Shown: positions 42,766 to 57,300 of the stretch, one piece after another
How positions within the stretch are numbered: the first letter of the stretch is position 1
Layout: the number at the start of each line of letters is the position of its first letter
Assembly: GCF_029227915.1 (NCBI RefSeq)
Contig: NC_079882.1
Span: forward strand, 23,627,001-23,691,000
Length of the DNA: 64,000 nt
From: Hydractinia symbiolongicarpus
Lineage: Eukaryota > Cnidaria > Hydrozoa > Anthoathecata > Hydractiniidae
Reading direction: 5' to 3'
Position numbers and translations under genes: made by a program
Notes under the pieces: generated by a model
Database searches by the model: none
Seen by the model: only the letters and a program-made list of their open reading frames with translations
What the model was told of the DNA's origin: nothing

Positions 42766-45365
42766 ATTTTTTGTTTGTTTTGTATCATATCGCGCAGCAA
42801 CGAATTTCGTTTCTTAAATTTCCCATATTTTAATACATTCTGTTTTGTAAATAAGTATATTCATATACTTATTGGCTTTCAGTGTAGTCAAACATAAATA
42901 AAAAACAACAAATACATACATAATATTTTTATATTTTTATCGTTGATAACATTAGAACGAGATTAAACATTAAGGATCTGATACCTATCCTTAATGTTTG
43001 AAAGCATTCAGGCTGAACCTAAAATGTTTTTCACTGACTCTTCTAATAAAATAAAAAGCGTCGTTTTCTTTGTCTTCTCAAATCGCGAACTAAAAAAAAA
43101 AACATTGAGAAGAAATTAGAACAATTTTGCTTTAAATGTAATTAATTTATTGCTTTTTTGGTGATTTCGGTGTTTAGACATCAGATAGTAATCCCTTATA
43201 AATAAAGTAGGGTTAACGGAGGCAACAAGCTTGTTTGCCTTGTTTACGTCAGTCATAAGAATTTTTGTATTTTTAGATGCATGATTTAGTTTTTAAAAAT
43301 AATTTGTCGAATTAAAATTGGCTAAAGGCGTGAAACAGAATATTTTGATTGGTTATTCTGCTATCTTTTATTGTGATGATATTTTTTATTTCCTTCTAAC
43401 AAATGGGAACACTTTAAACGAGAAAACTTGTCAACCAATCAGAAATTATCAATAAATTTTTTTCCGTCACTTTCTGCTGGCATAATTATGCATGTATTTT
43501 TCTTCCATTTTTGTCTTCTATATTTATAATGATGTCTGGCTGTCTCTGAGCGAGTATTCTCGACCCCAAAGCTCTTTACCTTCAAAGTTTTATCTCAAAA
43601 AAAATCTGGGGACGAGAATGAGCTGCAAATAGATACGGGTGATTTCCGTGAATTTTCCGACGGACTGACGACTGTTTCTTGATATGTGCTTTCTTATAAA
43701 ACGAAGCAGTGTTATATCAAACTCCTATTGTACATTATAGTAGATTGTTATAAAATTTTACAAAGTTTCTGTGTTGTTGTACAAGATATATTTGAATTAT
43801 AATTTTTTTTTTTAGTTTCCTAATTAAAATTGAACCGCGCTCACCAAATTAAGTAAAAATCACAAAAACATGTGTCAATTATTTTATGTGTTTCGTTGGG
43901 CGTTGGAACACATATCAGCAAAAAACAGAATCTGAACAAGCATTTGTGACTGAATCTCATTCATTCCGATGGACCATCAAACAATCTATCAATCAATTTA
44001 AAGGTTGGGCTTTTCACACGTTTACAGTAATGTACAAAACCAACTTCGTGGACAGGGAATTTTGCCTTTTTGATTAATAACCTTAATAACAGCTCAGGGG
44101 CCACTAGGTAATAGGGACGAAGATGGTACAGAATAACCAGGTTCATCCAGCACTTTATCCTTTTTATCTTCTCCTGGCTGGCAAAACTTCCCGACCGACC
44201 AACTTGGAAACAAGGAACGGTGATATTCTTCAATATGAGGAAAGGTGTATAAGGTTTCATCGTTACAACGAATCTATAAGCCTGCGTTCCTTTTCAGGCT
44301 TTTAATGCGTTGAGGAGGATTGATTAAAAACACGTGTGTAGTAGGAAATGACATTTGCTCCCTCTCCTCCATCTCACATCAAAAACTGCTAAGAAATATA
44401 TATCACGTGACACACATAAAATACAGACTGACACTGAACACAAACATTAAAACACGACACAATGTTTGTAAACATTTAATTCTGACATTAGATAGGTGCC
44501 TTAACCATACTTTTTACCAGGCCAAGCCTTCTACTCTAGGCACGCAGTATTTATTTTGTGCTATTTTTTTACCTACGTCTTTATAAACTAGTTTCATATA
44601 AAAAGCGTGTATGCACCTAAAACTTTTACGTTGCCTCTGTCTGTTAGAATGCAGCAGACTGTTCTAGCTGCATTTATATAGGCCAATCTCCATTGGGCGT
44701 TTTCTGGTCGCTCCGATCGATGACAATAAGATGTGGGCATGCGCATTAGCTTTGTTCCACATAGCATGGCGTAATAAGTACATTTTGGTGAATTGCAGTT
44801 TTTGACGCCAATGATACAAGCCGAGAACTCTCAAAATATGCTAAACTAAACAAGTAAACAATGCAGAAAACAAGTCCTGGCAGAGTATATTGTTGACGGG
44901 GGAGGGCTAAAGTTTTACGCAATGAACCTTTCTCCCCAGTGCTCCAAAGCTCGGGCGAGTTTAGTATTGTAAAGCCTCTCCCCAAACCTCCCGCTGATAT
45001 CACGTGACTGGTTACTAGGGTTGAATGGTTTAAGCACTGCGATGGAGACACAATGCATGTCTGGTAAATAATAAGGAAATTAAAGATTATAACAAAAAAA
45101 TGTCTGGTTCTTGTCTTTTTCATTTTTAAAAAACAAAGCGTCATTTAAACGAACATTCGAGGGTTAAATAATGGCATCGCGGGACCAAATAAGTATTTAG
45201 GCAATAAAACTCTCTTTCTTAGTGCTTTTTAATTTACGGTAAAGTATATTTCAACTGCCCGGCTTGGAATTGGTACCCGGTATAGTTGGAAGAAAAGAAA
45301 GCCGAAGAGAGGTTCAAAATGTCTAATAATTTCGTTTTCCCGCCACGGTAAAAATTACCGCGGAT
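42766..45365. other. Intergenic between membrane-protein gene and ATRX
   Basis: AT-rich sequence with AATAAA at 42897 and a small palindrome at 42851-42872. A short fragment of the ctggggacgag repeat family is at 43605. The open stretches at 44320-44586 and 44746-45144 (minus) show no domain. The ATRX promoter should be near 45200-45365, where the base composition becomes less AT-rich. Confidence 0.4.
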
Positions 45366-48300
45366 ATGGCTGCTTTGACCGCTGAAAATAAGGGGTAAGT
45401 AACTAAAGCTAGATTATGTTATTCTGCGCAAAATGCATAGACTACTTCCTAAAATAAGTATCTAGTTTTGCCCAAAACTATAGCAAGCTAAACTCATGGT
45501 TTAGTCGGAGAATCATATCCTTTACCAAAAGTGACAGGGATGTCAAGCTAAGGAGAGTTTAATTTCGTTGGATGGTCAGGAAAGTCAAGGAATAGATTTT
45601 TACTTTTTAAAGTGTTGTTATGTTATTAATGATTGACAAATTTGCAATATTTCCTTCTGTTGATTGGGAAGGGATTATTCTCCTGGTCGTAATATGTTAC
45701 GTGGTACAACTCTTGGTTGTGGGAAAACACGGACGTTTCACAGGTTCAAACCCTCGCAAAAGATGCTTTGATCAAATAAGAACTAGCCACAAGTTTATTA
45801 ATAAAGTACAGCTAAATTAGCAAAAATTTACATAAAACTACACAATATGACAGGTTTGAAGTTTAAAAAAAAGATTCTACGAAATATTCAACCCCTATTC
45901 ATGAAGAGGTGACTGGTGTGAACGACTTGCTTTCTCTCAAGTCATAATTGGCTACCCTGTAAAACACGGACCTGTGGTTGATTTAAAAGCATCATGTGAC
46001 ATTTGCTGAAGGACTCATTGGAAACGCTGCAAAAACCACGGCTGTCGGACGACTTCAGGGTTTTAAAAAGAGAATAAAAAGTTGTTTATCAAACCTTTGA
46101 ATTATTTTCAAAATCATTTTTCATTCTTAAGATTTTAAAAATATTTAAAATCCAGGACCTTATGGTTTTATAAGTATGTATATAAGTTTTAAAAAATGCT
46201 GACATTAAATTTGTACCTATAATTAGAGAGTCATTCTTAAATGAGCATAAGTCAACAAAGAGCATAAGTCAACAAAGAGCATAAGTCAACACTGCTTAAA
46301 AGTTTTGATATTATCTAAGATTGCAAGATATTTTGAGTACTAATTCATGCTTACTACCTTATTACATTCATAATGATCTCATGAAGTCAGTTGGAAATCT
46401 TTCAAGCTTAATATGTAAGGACAAAAAGAAAGTTGTTCTGTGCGCAGACAGTCCTTCTGCTCTCTTTGTGTGTCCACCAACGTATCCAGAGAGATTTTGC
46501 TACTGGTTTATCGGTATGGGATCCCAAATTCTTATCCCAAAAAAATAATGCAAAAAAAAAAGGTAAATTAAGTAAATATATATCCTTTAAAATGATTATA
46601 TATCCTTTATATATCCTTTAAAATGATTAAACTGCTTGGATTTGACATACATGCGATCACATTCATAACATTTGAATGTTTTAAATTCATGAGTCAACCA
46701 CCATCTTTACTCACTCGGCCATTTTAAAATAAATCGAGTGAACGATAGCTTTAGTCTATGTTATAGACCCAACGTTACGTCTGTGAACGTAAACTAATGA
46801 ACGGTTTCCCGTCGAAATCAATACAGCCCTGGGGAAAAGGTTGGTAATAACAATTTTGAGGCCTCAACCTTTTCGAAACGCGTCCAGATTTTCTCCTTCC
46901 CTTCACAAGTTTTCTGAACCCCTTACAGGTTATGAAACATGTGCAAGTTTTCTTTTTTCCCTTCGCGAGTTTAATAAATCATCACTACTGTAAAGGAGTT
47001 AAGAAAAATATGGAATATGGTTCAAATAAATCTACAACGAACAGTATTGTGTCGCCATTATATAAAAAAAGGAAACTATCAGGTGGCCTATACATTTTTA
47101 TTGTAAGTATTATTTCTGTGAAGAAAGTTTTACAGCAACAAAGACTAAAAATGAAAAATATATAAAATTATGTAATAAAATGGAAGTAATAATTGTACAA
47201 AATTTTGCTGTTTTGAGTGCCGCAAAGCCATTTTCCGGCTATCTAGGGACCTCAAAACCCACAATCTCCTCTGCTGCACCAACCATGGTGGTGCCTTACG
47301 GAGATACTAACCTAAGCAAAAGTTGGGTAAGAAAGCGGTTGTCCCAAAAAACTCTGGATACATCACTGGTGTCTATAGTGTAGTGCTTCTTCACTGTTAC
47401 AGAAAACACTTACAAAGTAGTACCAGTACAGTCTGAATGTAATCTACCGCATACACCCCAATATCACACCTTTGCGTGGAGGACGGCAGTCGTTTGTCTT
47501 TTGTTATAATTAAATCCCTTAAGGGTTTTGCGAGTTTATATTTGCGTGTTAAAAAAAATGCGCTTGTGAAGAAATATCGGAGCAATTATATTTTTTGTAA
47601 TAGCGAGATGCATTGTGTAAATGTATTGATAAGCTATTCCCTTCAGTGTTAGCGTGAAGTAATTAAATAATAAAAATCCTTCGCAAAGTTTTGTATTACA
47701 TTGCACGAGAATGTAATGTTGATTTAATTACTTAAAAATATTCCAGCGCGTTTCATTTAAGAAACATATGAGAAGCATTGTTCACAACTATTAAATGACC
47801 CGCAGATTTTTTTATTAAAAGAATACAACTACGGTTTATTTTTGTAAAACAAATGGTGGATATTCTGAAAAACTTGCATACTTTTTTTATTGCTTTTTTT
47901 TCGTTTTTAAACTTTTAAAAAGCGATCTAAAAAACATTTCTATCGCCGCTTTTCGTTTTTAAACTTTTAAAATGCGATCTTAAAAAACATTTCTATCACC
48001 GCTTTTCGTTTATAAACTTTTAAAATGCGATCTGAAAAAACATTTTTATCACCTCTTTTTATTTTTAAACTTTTAAAATGCGATCTAAAAAAACATTTCT
48101 ATTGCCGCTTTTCGTTTTCAAACTTTTAAAATGTGATCTTAAAAAACATTTCTATTGCCGCTTTTCATTTATAAACTTTTAAAATGCGATCTAAAAAAAC
48201 ATTTCTATCGCCGCTTTTCGTTTTTAAAGTTTTAAAATGCGATCTTAAAAAACATTTCTATCGTTGTTTATAAACGAAAGTTTATAAACTTTTGAAATGC

Positions 48301-51300
48301 GATCTTAAAAAACATTTCTATCGCCGCAGACAAATTTAACTTTTCTAGACAAATGACATTTCGTAAAAATACAATCGTGTCCATGACGAAAAAGTTTATC
48401 GAAGTAACTTTGTATTAAAATACTATTTCTAATTCAACTCCAATGATTAATTTTGTAATGGAACGCAAATAACTAAACTTTCATATTTAATTACTGCAAT
48501 TAAAAATTTCTAAAGAGTTCGCGCAAAATAGATTGCTAAAATTGATCTTGCAACCTATTGTGATTAAACAATTGATCCTGTGGGGTCATTGTTTACCAGC
48601 GAGGCAATTATTTTCTTAACAAACAAAAGCTATGGCAATGTTATTGTTCTGTGTAACTATTCATGCGAGTTTCGCGTCCACGTTAGATTACATTCAGACT
48701 GTACTGTATGTGGTTTACTTGGTAGGATAGGAATGGAATCTTTAATTAAACGGCAAAAATTGCATACCGCTGTTTCCCGGCAAGGAAGTTTGCGATAAGG
48801 TGAGCATAGCTCGCTGGAAAGCATTTGTATTCTATTCCCTTCATACAATATTTTCCAATTGTCATATTTTGAAAAAAGATTAGCTAATGTCATGAAAGGA
48901 TAGACTAACTGCAGGCTTGGACAGGAGTAATATGTCTAGCGTGTGGGCAATCACATGCCAAAATCTTGTTGGCGAGTGCAACAGACTGCACCGTAAATTA
49001 ATACTTAGCGTGCATACGTTGAGTAAAAAATTTAAAAAAATGTGTATGAATCAATTGTCATCTGTTTCATTGGACAAAACTTCTGATAGATTTCCATCTT
49101 AGTTGGACACTCCCATTTGCTGAAATCTCAGATTTATTGAATAGTCCTGGTCCTTTTAATCCAGCGGAAGTGAACAAAACTGCACTTACAGGCAGAACGG
49201 ACACACATAATTATTTTCAGGCACAAGCGACCAATGTTCTATTACCAATTCAAACAATTTTAAAAACGAAACCAACATGCACTATAATTGTTTTTCTCTA
49301 TAAATTTTGTTAAAATGTAGCTAAATTTTTTGAATGAATTTTGAAGTTTTATTCGAGCCACTTGGATAAACTTAAAAGATTTTTTTTTAATTTGAAAAGG
49401 AAGCACATTTTTCCTATTCGCTTGTGATGACTTTACAAATAATAATAATAATACAAACTTAAAACCCCATTTTGTTCTATATGTTCTATAAGTTTTCTTT
49501 AGCAACGGCATTTTTGCGATTTAATTGGCTTAATAAAATGTGCAGCCTTACTTTGTTTCTTACCGACGCACTGATTTTTTTATTACTTGTGGTAAGTGTG
49601 ATCATGATTAAGAAACTTCAATGGCACATGGCAGATTAAAGAAAATGAGAGAGATGTGGAACAGAGATTGATTAAAAGAGACAGATTATATTTGAATTAA
49701 GATTATATTTGAATTATCTTGTTATTTTGCATGTTTCGATTTTTAATTTTTGAAGCTATAATAGGGGAGATGTAGCTACAGAAATGTGCTTATTTTGTTT
49801 TATATGTTTAAAGGCTTTTGCAGTTGAGGTTCATTGGTTAAATCCTCCCCACCTTTTAAGAACATGCTAAAATACTTTCTGGGCATGTGATCATGTGCTC
49901 GCCAAAAACAATAATGGCGTGTGCGGAGGCGTGCGCATGCAACCACACACCATTCCTGTCAAAGCCTGAGCTGTTGACTTTGTCCTGTAATTTTTTGGAA
50001 AAATTTTCTAAAAAATGTTTACCACAATCAATATGTCCAATTTTTGTTGATATTGGTAAATAGGTATATATACATAAAAAATATTTAAATGAGGTTGCCA
50101 TTTTGTTGACTATTAATGCCAAGTACCGGTAAAAAGATGATTATTATTATTATTATTTTTTTTTTTTTCCACAAATTATTATCTGCATGTGCAAAGCAAA
50201 AATACATGAAAAACAAGGCACAATATGCCTGTATTAACACCCTCCTCTATTATGAAAGTTAAATACTTTGAATAAACAATATTTAAAAGAAGACACTTGA
50301 AAAAGTAAAAATTTAACGCTTGAACACTATAGAAACAATTTTAAGTGTGTGATATGTCCTACACATAGCCTTTTCTTCATTGACAAGACTGAAGCTCTAC
50401 ATAATAGTGGGAACATTTTTTAATTTCTTATGTTCATAATTAGGGTGTTACTTCCTGTTGTTTGCTAAACGACAAAGTAACCATTTTAGCATGTCATATT
50501 TACTATTATTTCCACTGCTCAGTTATTCCTATCCCAGGGTCTAACAAATTTAAATTTTATGTGATTTTTTTTAGAAAGAATCTTCTGTCAATACTGAATA
50601 AACTAAAACCGAAAGAACACGATTTAACACTGGATGTCCCCTTAGAAAAGGTATGGGGCCTAAATGCTTACATTCAAGCTTCTTTTCTGGCAGGTGTCAG
50701 CACCATAATAATATGCTTATTGTGCCTGAACCAAGCTAAAATTTAAAAATGTTTTATTTATTTTAAAGAATAGACTTGCAGTTATAACACTAGGCTCAAA
50801 TAATTTATGTTGTCTCTTACACTGTCCATCTTAAACAAAAAAAATCGTTTTTTAAACTGTCATATTAACAACATTAAAAAAACCGTTAAACTGAATGTAT
50901 GGATGCTGATTTCGTGATCCAGCGTGATACATTAAAGTGAGAGTAACAAGAGGAGTAGACAGTAAAATCATATTTTTATTGTCTGACAAAAAGGTAAAAA
51001 AAAAAATTTGCTGCCCGACCAACCCTGCAACAAAACTACGAGTTGGAAAACAGCAAACCAACAATTAACTGAGGACGGCCTATAGTGCGTTTTTTCATGA
51101 AAATTGCAACAAGTATTGTGATAATATGAATACCTCTGATTTAACAACACACACAGCATGTTGTCATCTTGAATAAATGATTCTTAATAAATGTTTAGAA
51201 TTGAATTTTTAATTTTTGTTTTAATTTTAGACAGACTCTCAATTTGCTGGTCATGCTTTGCGTGGAAATGGTAATCTGAAGTCAACTAGGTAATTAAATA

Positions 51301-54300
51301 TGAATATAGGTTTGATCAGCCGTTTTAATTCGCATTGGTATTCATTTTCAATGTGATTATGCTCCTTTTTAAAGGGGCACTCCAGTGAAAAAAGAATATT
51401 TGAAAAAAATGTTATTTTAATAAGACAATACATAAAAATGTCAGAATAAACCTTTTACAATCGTTAAAAACCTTTTCTTATACCTTAATCGGGTCTGTTA
51501 ACATCTTCAATTTTAAATAAATTTGCAAGGCCGCGTAAAGTTGAGAAGACTAGGTCAGAATAAATAAGCATACGTCACATCGTGCAGAAAGTCCGCCAAT
51601 TTATTTTTATTTCACAATTCAGCAATATTTTTCCTCAGCACGCTTTTTTGCACACAAATGCAAACAAATTTTATGTAACGTTGAAATTTTCGCTGTGATG
51701 GAGGACCATTCAAATGCGTGATCGAAAGATAGAATAATGTTCGAGTCGTGATAAGTTAGTAAAACAGGGGTATTAATATTGTATAAATTAAAATTATTCT
51801 TATGATTATGATAGGTCAAAAATGCGTTGCAGATGCTACTGACTTATAAGTAGTTGTTTTGACAAAGCTGTTTTAGAAACTGCATTATCAGCATTACATG
51901 CAGCCTTAAACAGTTACAAAGATTTAAGAAAATGGGTACATTTACCCCTGAAAATATTCGGCATGTCTTTCCATCAAAAAAGCTTCTTTTTTTGAAAAAC
52001 AAAGAATAGAAACTTAGCGCTACGAAAGATACATGTGTAACTAGAAAACTTTTTAGTCTGTGTTTGTATTGGAAATTGGTATAATGTTCTTTTATTTAAT
52101 ATAAAAATGTACAAAACGTTATTTGGTTGTGTTCTGTGGATATAAGTACAAATAAATAAATGAGAAGAAATGAGAAACTTTGATCGCGTTCACTAGCTGA
52201 AATGGCATTTTTACAAAGTGGCAATATTTTAATATGGAAGTTTATTTCCTGGAGATCGCTTTTAAAAGAACTATCTGTGAATTGCGCTAACCAAATATAA
52301 AAAAACTTTGATCGCTTGGTAGATCACCTGCACTACGTATTTTGTTTAGCCACGCAGAGCAACTAACCATTTTTTAAAGATTTAAACATAAATTACATAC
52401 AAAAAGCGATTTAATGTAAGATATAGGTCTTAACATGAACGTTCTCTGCGCTCGCCTAAACTTTCTGCACAATGTGATGTCATTATTTATAATCGGGTCC
52501 AGTCCTAAATGAAATCGCGCCTGTCTGTTTTTTATGAGAAAAAAATTGAATATGCGAAGGCTTGTACAACAATTTCAAATAAGAAAAACAAGTAAAGTAA
52601 GTTTTTTTTGATTTCTTAAGCTTTTCTGAGTACGTATATAACAAAAAAGAAAAAAGTGATTTTTACTGGAGTTCCCCTTTAATGGCAATGATCCTCATTT
52701 CAAATAACATTTGTCCAATGTTTCCTCACTCATTTCTCTAAGTTTATGATACCAGCCCTCATAATTCAGCTTTTGCTCTCACAGACCCTGATAAAACCAA
52801 AATTTTGTCGTTATAACCAAACAAAAAAATATACTAACTTTTTTCACCTTCCTGATGTATTGCTACCTATTTTTTTTTTAAAAAAAGACTATACGTTAGA
52901 AGCGCATATTGCCCCAGGTCTGTTAATAAAACAACCATCCAATAAATTGTTGGCCACAAACTTCAGTAATTTTAAAAGCGCCAGCGATCTATAAAAAAAT
53001 TCAAAACAGTTGAGTAACAAAATTCTTTGGAGGTTGCTGTTTTTGACATAGGGAACAAACATAGTATTAGTTCCAGTAATGTTCACAGCAGGGAATTTCA
53101 GCCCATATATAATAATGCTGTAAGTAGAATCTTTAATTCAAGTGGTGGAGAACAGGAATCTATACCCGAAGCTGACCGTAACAACTGAAATATTTTCCAT
53201 AGAACATTTTTGTTACTTCAAAGGACTGTGATACTAAAACATATTTTTTACTTCATTATTTTTCCCGGACTTAATAAATTAAATATAATTGTTTTTATAC
53301 AATTACTTAAAATGGACTGTGCATAGTGAATAAATTTCAAATAAGAACTTATGTCATAAAGGCTTGCAACCTATAAGCAGGCCAATTTGTTGGAGGCGTG
53401 CGATCGCACGTGCACGCCTTCACACACTCGCAGATTTGTTTAGGCGTGCAAATTTTGTTTTCTTTAAGTCTGCGATAGCTTTCTGAAATTATCAAAATTA
53501 CGAAAAAAGTCAGTCAGTCAGAGAATGATTCAAAACTTAAATCTTTTTCACATTGTAAAAATCTATACATAGTTAAAATGCATAAAAAGAAACAAAATAA
53601 TAAATTATTACAGATCGTCTGTAACAGCGATGTACGGAAATTCTTTCTCAATTTTTTATAATTTTATTATTCATTTTCATCTTACCAATCATAGTGTGCA
53701 TAATAAAATGACTGGAAGTAATGGGAAGGACAAAGTTTATTTGTCTTATTAATTGTATTTTTAATTTTTTTTCACATTTTTTGTAGCCACATGTTGTTTG
53801 AAAGTAGCCAATATAAAAAAGAAAAAAAAATTGTTACATTTTTTACTTATTTTTAACAGCATTTATCAATTTAGTGCTGGGCACTAGCTTGTGAAATACA
53901 TGTCAATAACACCCAAAAATGATACCTGCCATACTGCTCTATTACCAGAGGCAATTCATTTCAATATGCATAATGTGATTGCAAAGACATAAATAGACTA
54001 GAATTACATTCAACACAAAAGAAAAATTGATCTCCAGAATCGTATTTTAGAGAGAGTGAAAAAATCGTTATTGAGAGAGAAAAAATAAAGCACATAGGCG
54101 AAGTTCATAAGTATTGGGTTCTTTTAAAAAACTTTTGATTTATGTCTTTTGTTGAAGAAATATGGCAAATATTTATATGTTCCGTTCAGTAGCATTTTTC
54201 TGATTTTATAATTCAATCTTATATATTTATAATTGTCTTTCAGATTTATTATTATAGTAAGAAATTTCATGATTCATCCTTAGCATTAAAACGTTGAATA

Positions 54301-57300
54301 TCGTTATTAGCCACGCTTTAAATTTTCGTAATTTAATTTACATTAAATATTCTTTGTCTCACATGTAGTTTACAAAGTTTAATTAATGACTTTACTCACA
54401 ATTTTTCGTACCATGTGAACTTTGTTGAAACTTGCTCTTTGCATGTTCCTTACGCCAAAACAATAGCCTCTGCAGCGTAAGGGGTAAAGGAAATTTATTC
54501 TTACTTTTGCTTTTTAAAAGTTTAATTTTTTAAGATCGCAGGCCCACCACACACGCAAAATTATTGAGGTGTGCGATTCATCGCACACCTACTTAAAATT
54601 TTACAAAATGGCCTGAATAAGGCAATGCAGATTTAGCTCTAACCTGCCATCTTTTTAGCAGATGTGCACATGCAGAAAGGTGATGCACAGCAAACAAAAT
54701 TCATGTAAAATGTTGTTTTGGACATGCAATTTAAGACCTGCAAATTTTTCTGATGCAAAGAAGTTAAAGATATATTTAAGGGCTGTAAAATGATGCACAA
54801 TTTTTGATAAGAACGCTGAACTGAAAAATATATTTATTCATTTTACTTGTTTTAATGTAATTTTATGTCATCAAAGTAATTCATAAGACTATGTCACAAA
54901 TTTCAGATTTTAAAAAATAAGGATTCACTCTCACCTGGTTGAGGCCAGTATTGTATCACTCAGCTGTCACATAATCCTATCTGTAAACCATAATTGTGTT
55001 TATTTTTTCCTTCAGCGTAAAAAATGAAGAAGATAAACTTCAAAGAATTGATTTAATCACACCCGAACCAAAAACTAATACATTTGAATTTCTTCCCAGT
55101 GGTGAAAAAGCTATTAAAGAATCTGAATCATCCGCCTCACTTCAAATTGTAGGTGAAGTGAAGCCAGTTGTTATTCCTTTTCAAGAATATCAAAATAAAC
55201 TAGAAGAGCCAGTGGACAATGACATAGAAGGTATATTATTATGTTATATCATAATTAATATGAGTTTTGGTAAATTTTGTAAGTTAATTATAATTACAAT
55301 CAATTTGTAAATCATCCTAAGTGTTATTAGAAAATGCTGACCACATCCTACACAGATCTTAAAGCTTCAAAAATTAAAAAAGTTGTTTTCTTAGTGTTAC
55401 GTACCACGATAAACTGATTGTTTTCCTCTGACAATATTGTTATTTTTAGATATGATACCAGAACATGTGCACTGCACAGCCTGTAATAAAAAACTTAGTA
55501 CCAAGAAAAAAAAGATTTGCAAACACCCAAAGCTATCAGTTTTGCTTTGCAAGGTAATTTTGGTTAAATATTTCATTGTATGTTTTGTATGTTTTACTGA
55601 ATGGCTAAAAGCTTTTCCACTTATTGTATCATGTCAAGATTCTCTTGTTAAAATCATTCTCCATGTATATCCTCACCAGTTAAGCCACGCAAAAAACAAT
55701 TATGTAAAGGTTTCTCCATTGTGCAGTTAACCAGACTACCTAAGGAATTTTTGTGTAACCTTTTTTGTTGATTTAGACAAAATCTGCAAAAATAAATATT
55801 CCAGCCAATTTATAGCAATTTGTTTTTGAAAATGTTTATCCATTCAAATATTAAAAACAGATCTTTTTTATTATTTTGAATTGCTTATGCACGTGTTTAT
55901 TATATTTCAGAAATGCTTGAAGTTTATAAACTCGAATGAATTTACCCGTGATGAAATGGGAGTTGAAGAATATTGTACATGGTGCGGAGACGGTGGAAAT
56001 TTAGTTTGTTGTGATTTTTGTGAAAAAGCGTACTGTAAACATTGTGTTAAACGCAATTTAGGCAAGGAATTCTTAAAGGCTTTACTGGAAGCTGATGACG
56101 ATGTCAAATGGAAATGTTTTTCTTGTGATCATGTTCAAATCAAAAATTTTATAGAGGAATGTGATGCTGTAATGAAATATATTAAGTTGCAGAAATTAAA
56201 TGAACCAGCCTTTGATGGGAAAAAAACACATTTTGCTGGACCAACTCAAATGGAGAGACAGAAGAGACTAACAGAGGTTGCAAGACAAGTTAAAGACTCG
56301 CCTGAAGTGCATGTCAAGTTAAAAAGCAGTTTTCCAAAGTACGAGACCATTGATGATGACGATGACGATGATCATGTGGATAGGACTGTCACAAATACAA
56401 ACAATAAAAAAATTGATTCCACTGACAATGAAACTTTTATTGACACATCTAAATTCATGTCCAATGCTACGAATATGTCAAATACTGTAAATACTACCAA
56501 ATCAAAGGGAAATGACAATATAAAAAATGAAACTAATGCAAGCAATGTGAATAATGTAAATACAGTTAACTTAAATATAATTAATACACCACAAAAGGAG
56601 AAAAGAATAATCAATGCGGATGAAGTGAGACCAGTTGTAAATAAGTTAGATCCTTCCACTGTTTCTGATATCATTACAAAAATTAGGGATTCCAATAAGA
56701 AGGATGATTCAGGACGAACTTTACGTGGGAAAAAATTGGCAACATATAATGAGAAAGAACTACAACAGAAAGTAGAAGAAGAAGCTGAGAAAAAAAATAA
56801 AGAAATTGAAACGAAACAAAAAGGACATAAAAAGAAACAAACAGTGATTATGTTGTCAAGTGATGATGAATCTGATTCAAGTGATGAAATTGTTGTTGTG
56901 AGTAAGAGTGGCAAACGTAGTACAATTAGAAAAAGTATATTATTAGCAGCACAAGCAGCCCTTGAAGGGACGGAAAAGAAAGCTAAAAAAGTTACAAAGA
57001 AAAAAAGAGACAAAAAAAGGAAAAAAGGACTTGGAAGTTTTATGCGTTTAAGTTTTTCTCATAGCAAAGCCAAATCTAGCAGCTCTTCTTCTGATAGGAC
57101 TAGTGAGGATTCAAGTGACGATGAGGACAAGAAGAGCACTGATGAAGGTAAAATCATTGATAAAGAAAATAAAGAAAAAACAAAGATGGAAACAGTAGAA
57201 GATATTGCTAAACTAAATACAGAGCCTGCTACAAATAACATTGGTCCAGCCAGCCTTACAGAAACAAAGGATGCACAGGAAAAAGAAGCAAGCCAGAAAA

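Noticed and set aside
44746-45144. 132-residue minus-strand frame
   Set aside because: Hydrophobic and low-complexity, no domain, no splice or regulatory support; probably chance or an old repeat.
56372-57013. 213-residue minus frame inside the ATRX large exon (and similar ones at 58373 and 62673)
   Set aside because: Shadow frames produced by the Ser/Asp/Lys-rich coding strand.
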